The position numbers and the translations under genes were made by a program. A model generated the notes under the pieces. It saw nothing but the letters and a program-made list of their open reading frames with translations, did not search any database and was not told the origin of the DNA. From the NCBI GenBank assembly GCA_910575545.1, contig CAJTFH010000008.1:1-64000 (forward strand): 64,000 bases of DNA, read 5' to 3'. Of this stretch, positions 63,000-64,000 are shown piece after piece (the stretch's first letter is position 1; each line of letters opens with the position of its first letter). This DNA comes from Bacteroidales bacterium (GTDB lineage Bacteria; Bacteroidota; Bacteroidia; Bacteroidales; Muribaculaceae).

Positions 63000-64000
63000 T
63001 ATAGGGAAGTTGCTTGTGGGTATAACATTGCCCCTTTTAGGAATATCGTGTTCAGATAGCCATAATAAAGACTCTGAAACGCACTTTACCGACTATGTGA
63101 ACCCATTTATCGGTACTGGCGATCACGGCCATGTGTTTTTGGGGGCAAATGTGCCTTTCGGCATGGTTCAATTAGGCCCCTCACAATTTGTTAAAGGATG
63201 GGACTGGTGTTCAGGCTACCACGCTTCAGATTCAACCCTTCTCGGCTTCAGCCATACCCATTTAAGTGGGACGGGTATAGGCGACTTAGGCGATATATTA
63301 GTGCTGCCTGTCATAAACAAAGAAGATACCAGCTCAGCATTTACCCACGATAAAGAAGTGTGTCGTCCCGGTTACTATAGTGTTGTACTTGACGATTCTG
63401 GAATTAATGCAGAACTGACAGCCACCACACGCACCGGATTTCACCGCTATACCTTCCCGGCTGACGCTGACACAGCCTATGTCAAATTAAATTTGACCTA
63501 TGGTATAGGCTGGGACAAGCCTACCGAAACCCAGATTGTGGTTGAAAACGATAGCACTGTTTCCGGCTACCGCTACTCAAAAGGATGGGCGAGAAACCAG
63601 AAAATCTATTTCACAGCTCAGTTCTCACAGCCGTTCGTCGCTCATTATGGCGACAATAGGGACATGACTTTTGCCTTTGACGCGAATTCATCACCTCTGT
63701 TTATGAAGGTTGGCGTTTCGCCTGTAAGTGTAGAAAATTCAAAGCTTAATCTCACGACCGAGAACAGTGGCTGGGACTTCGATGCAGTTGCCAAATCGGC
63801 TGATGAATCGTGGAACAAACAGCTCGCCAAGATTGATGTCAAAAGTAACAGCGATACCGACAAACGTAAATTCTATACGGCTTTATATCACACTATGTTT
63901 GCCCCGGCGGTATTCAGCGACGTAAATGGTGATTATCGTGGTGCTGATGGTCAGAATTATAATACCGATGGTAAATTCGCAGATTACACCATATTCTCTC
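62992..64000 (+). CDS. GH92 alpha-mannosidase lipoprotein (partial, runs off the window)
   Basis: The frame opens with TTG 62992, overlapping the ROK gene by 8 bases. It gives MNNIGKLLVGITLPLLGISC, a lipoprotein signal with lipidated Cys20. The mature part follows GH92 closely: YVNPFIGTGDHGHVFLGANVPFG, FSHTHLSGTGIGDLGD, GWDWCSGYH and RPGYYSV. No stop occurs before the end at 64000, so about 336 residues are seen and the catalytic Glu/Asp regions lie beyond. There is no earlier ATG in frame. The enzyme is probably on the cell surface or periplasmic face, which differs from GH92-A to -C with ordinary signal peptides. Confidence 0.88.
   Translation, partial: MNNIGKLLVGITLPLLGISCSDSHNKDSETHFTDYVNPFIGTGDHGHVFLGANVPFGMVQLGPSQFVKGWDWCSGYHASDSTLLGFSHTHLSGTGIGDLGDILVLPVINKEDTSSAFTHDKEVCRPGYYSVVLDDSGINAELTATTRTGFHRYTFPADADTAYVKLNLTYGIGWDKPTETQIVVENDSTVSGYRYSKGWARNQKIYFTAQFSQPFVAHYGDNRDMTFAFDANSSPLFMKVGVSPVSVENSKLNLTTENSGWDFDAVAKSADESWNKQLAKIDVKSNSDTDKRKFYTALYHTMFAPAVFSDVNGDYRGADGQNYNTDGKFADYTIFS

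Overview
The window looks like a chromosomal segment of a gut-type Bacteroidales. Muribaculaceae is my best guess, but this is inferred from style and not proven. Supporting signs are two SusC/SusD polysaccharide utilisation loci (PULs) each with a hybrid two-component regulator (HTCS), type IX-like C-terminal sorting tails on several secreted proteins, promoters of the Bacteroidetes TAnnTTTG type, A-rich leaders in place of Shine-Dalgarno sites, and IS4- and IS30-type elements.

Layout. 1-245 is the 3' end of an IS4-family element; a nearly identical copy lies in the same orientation at 28769-30137. 247-948 holds a truncated orphan and a small HTH gene. 1148-9807 (minus strand) is one tightly packed ten-gene cluster with overlaps or gaps of at most about 22 bp. 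In transcription order it encodes an XRE regulator, DUF3791, a DUF3990 ADP-ribosyltransferase-like protein, a second DUF3791, a two-helix membrane protein, an N6-methylase-like protein, a 1315-residue GIY-YIG-like/SF2 helicase/Eco57I-type methylase, a PD-(D/E)XK nuclease, a small acidic-tailed protein and a shortened RhuM. It reads as a defence operon and is the strongest candidate here for an undescribed system.

9975-16109 holds a mobile-element-like gene, a flavodoxin/carboxymuconolactone-decarboxylase/cupin chimera, catalase, tRNA-Leu(UAA), tyrosyl-tRNA synthetase and an aspartate-type aminotransferase.

16134-28445 is PUL 1: HTCS, SusC, SusD, a CBM4/9-like binding protein and a GH16 beta-glucanase, so probably for a beta-1,3-glucan type substrate. 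Its susC is broken by a 128-bp MITE-like insertion with a 5-bp target duplication; precise removal restores the frame.

30150-64000 is PUL 2, an alpha-mannan or mannoprotein locus. A minus-strand operon carries three GH92 alpha-mannosidases and a basic-secretory-protein-type metalloprotease. An HTCS is divergent from a plus-strand operon of GH38, a GLUG-repeat surface protein, SusC, SusD, GH76 endo-mannanase, C10 cysteine protease, a GH92 3' remnant, a ROK sugar kinase and a further GH92 running off the window. The expected division of labour is: protease and endo-mannanase cut the mannoprotein at the surface, SusCD import oligosaccharides, GH92/GH38 release mannose, and the ROK kinase phosphorylates it. 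All functions are from sequence reading without database searches.
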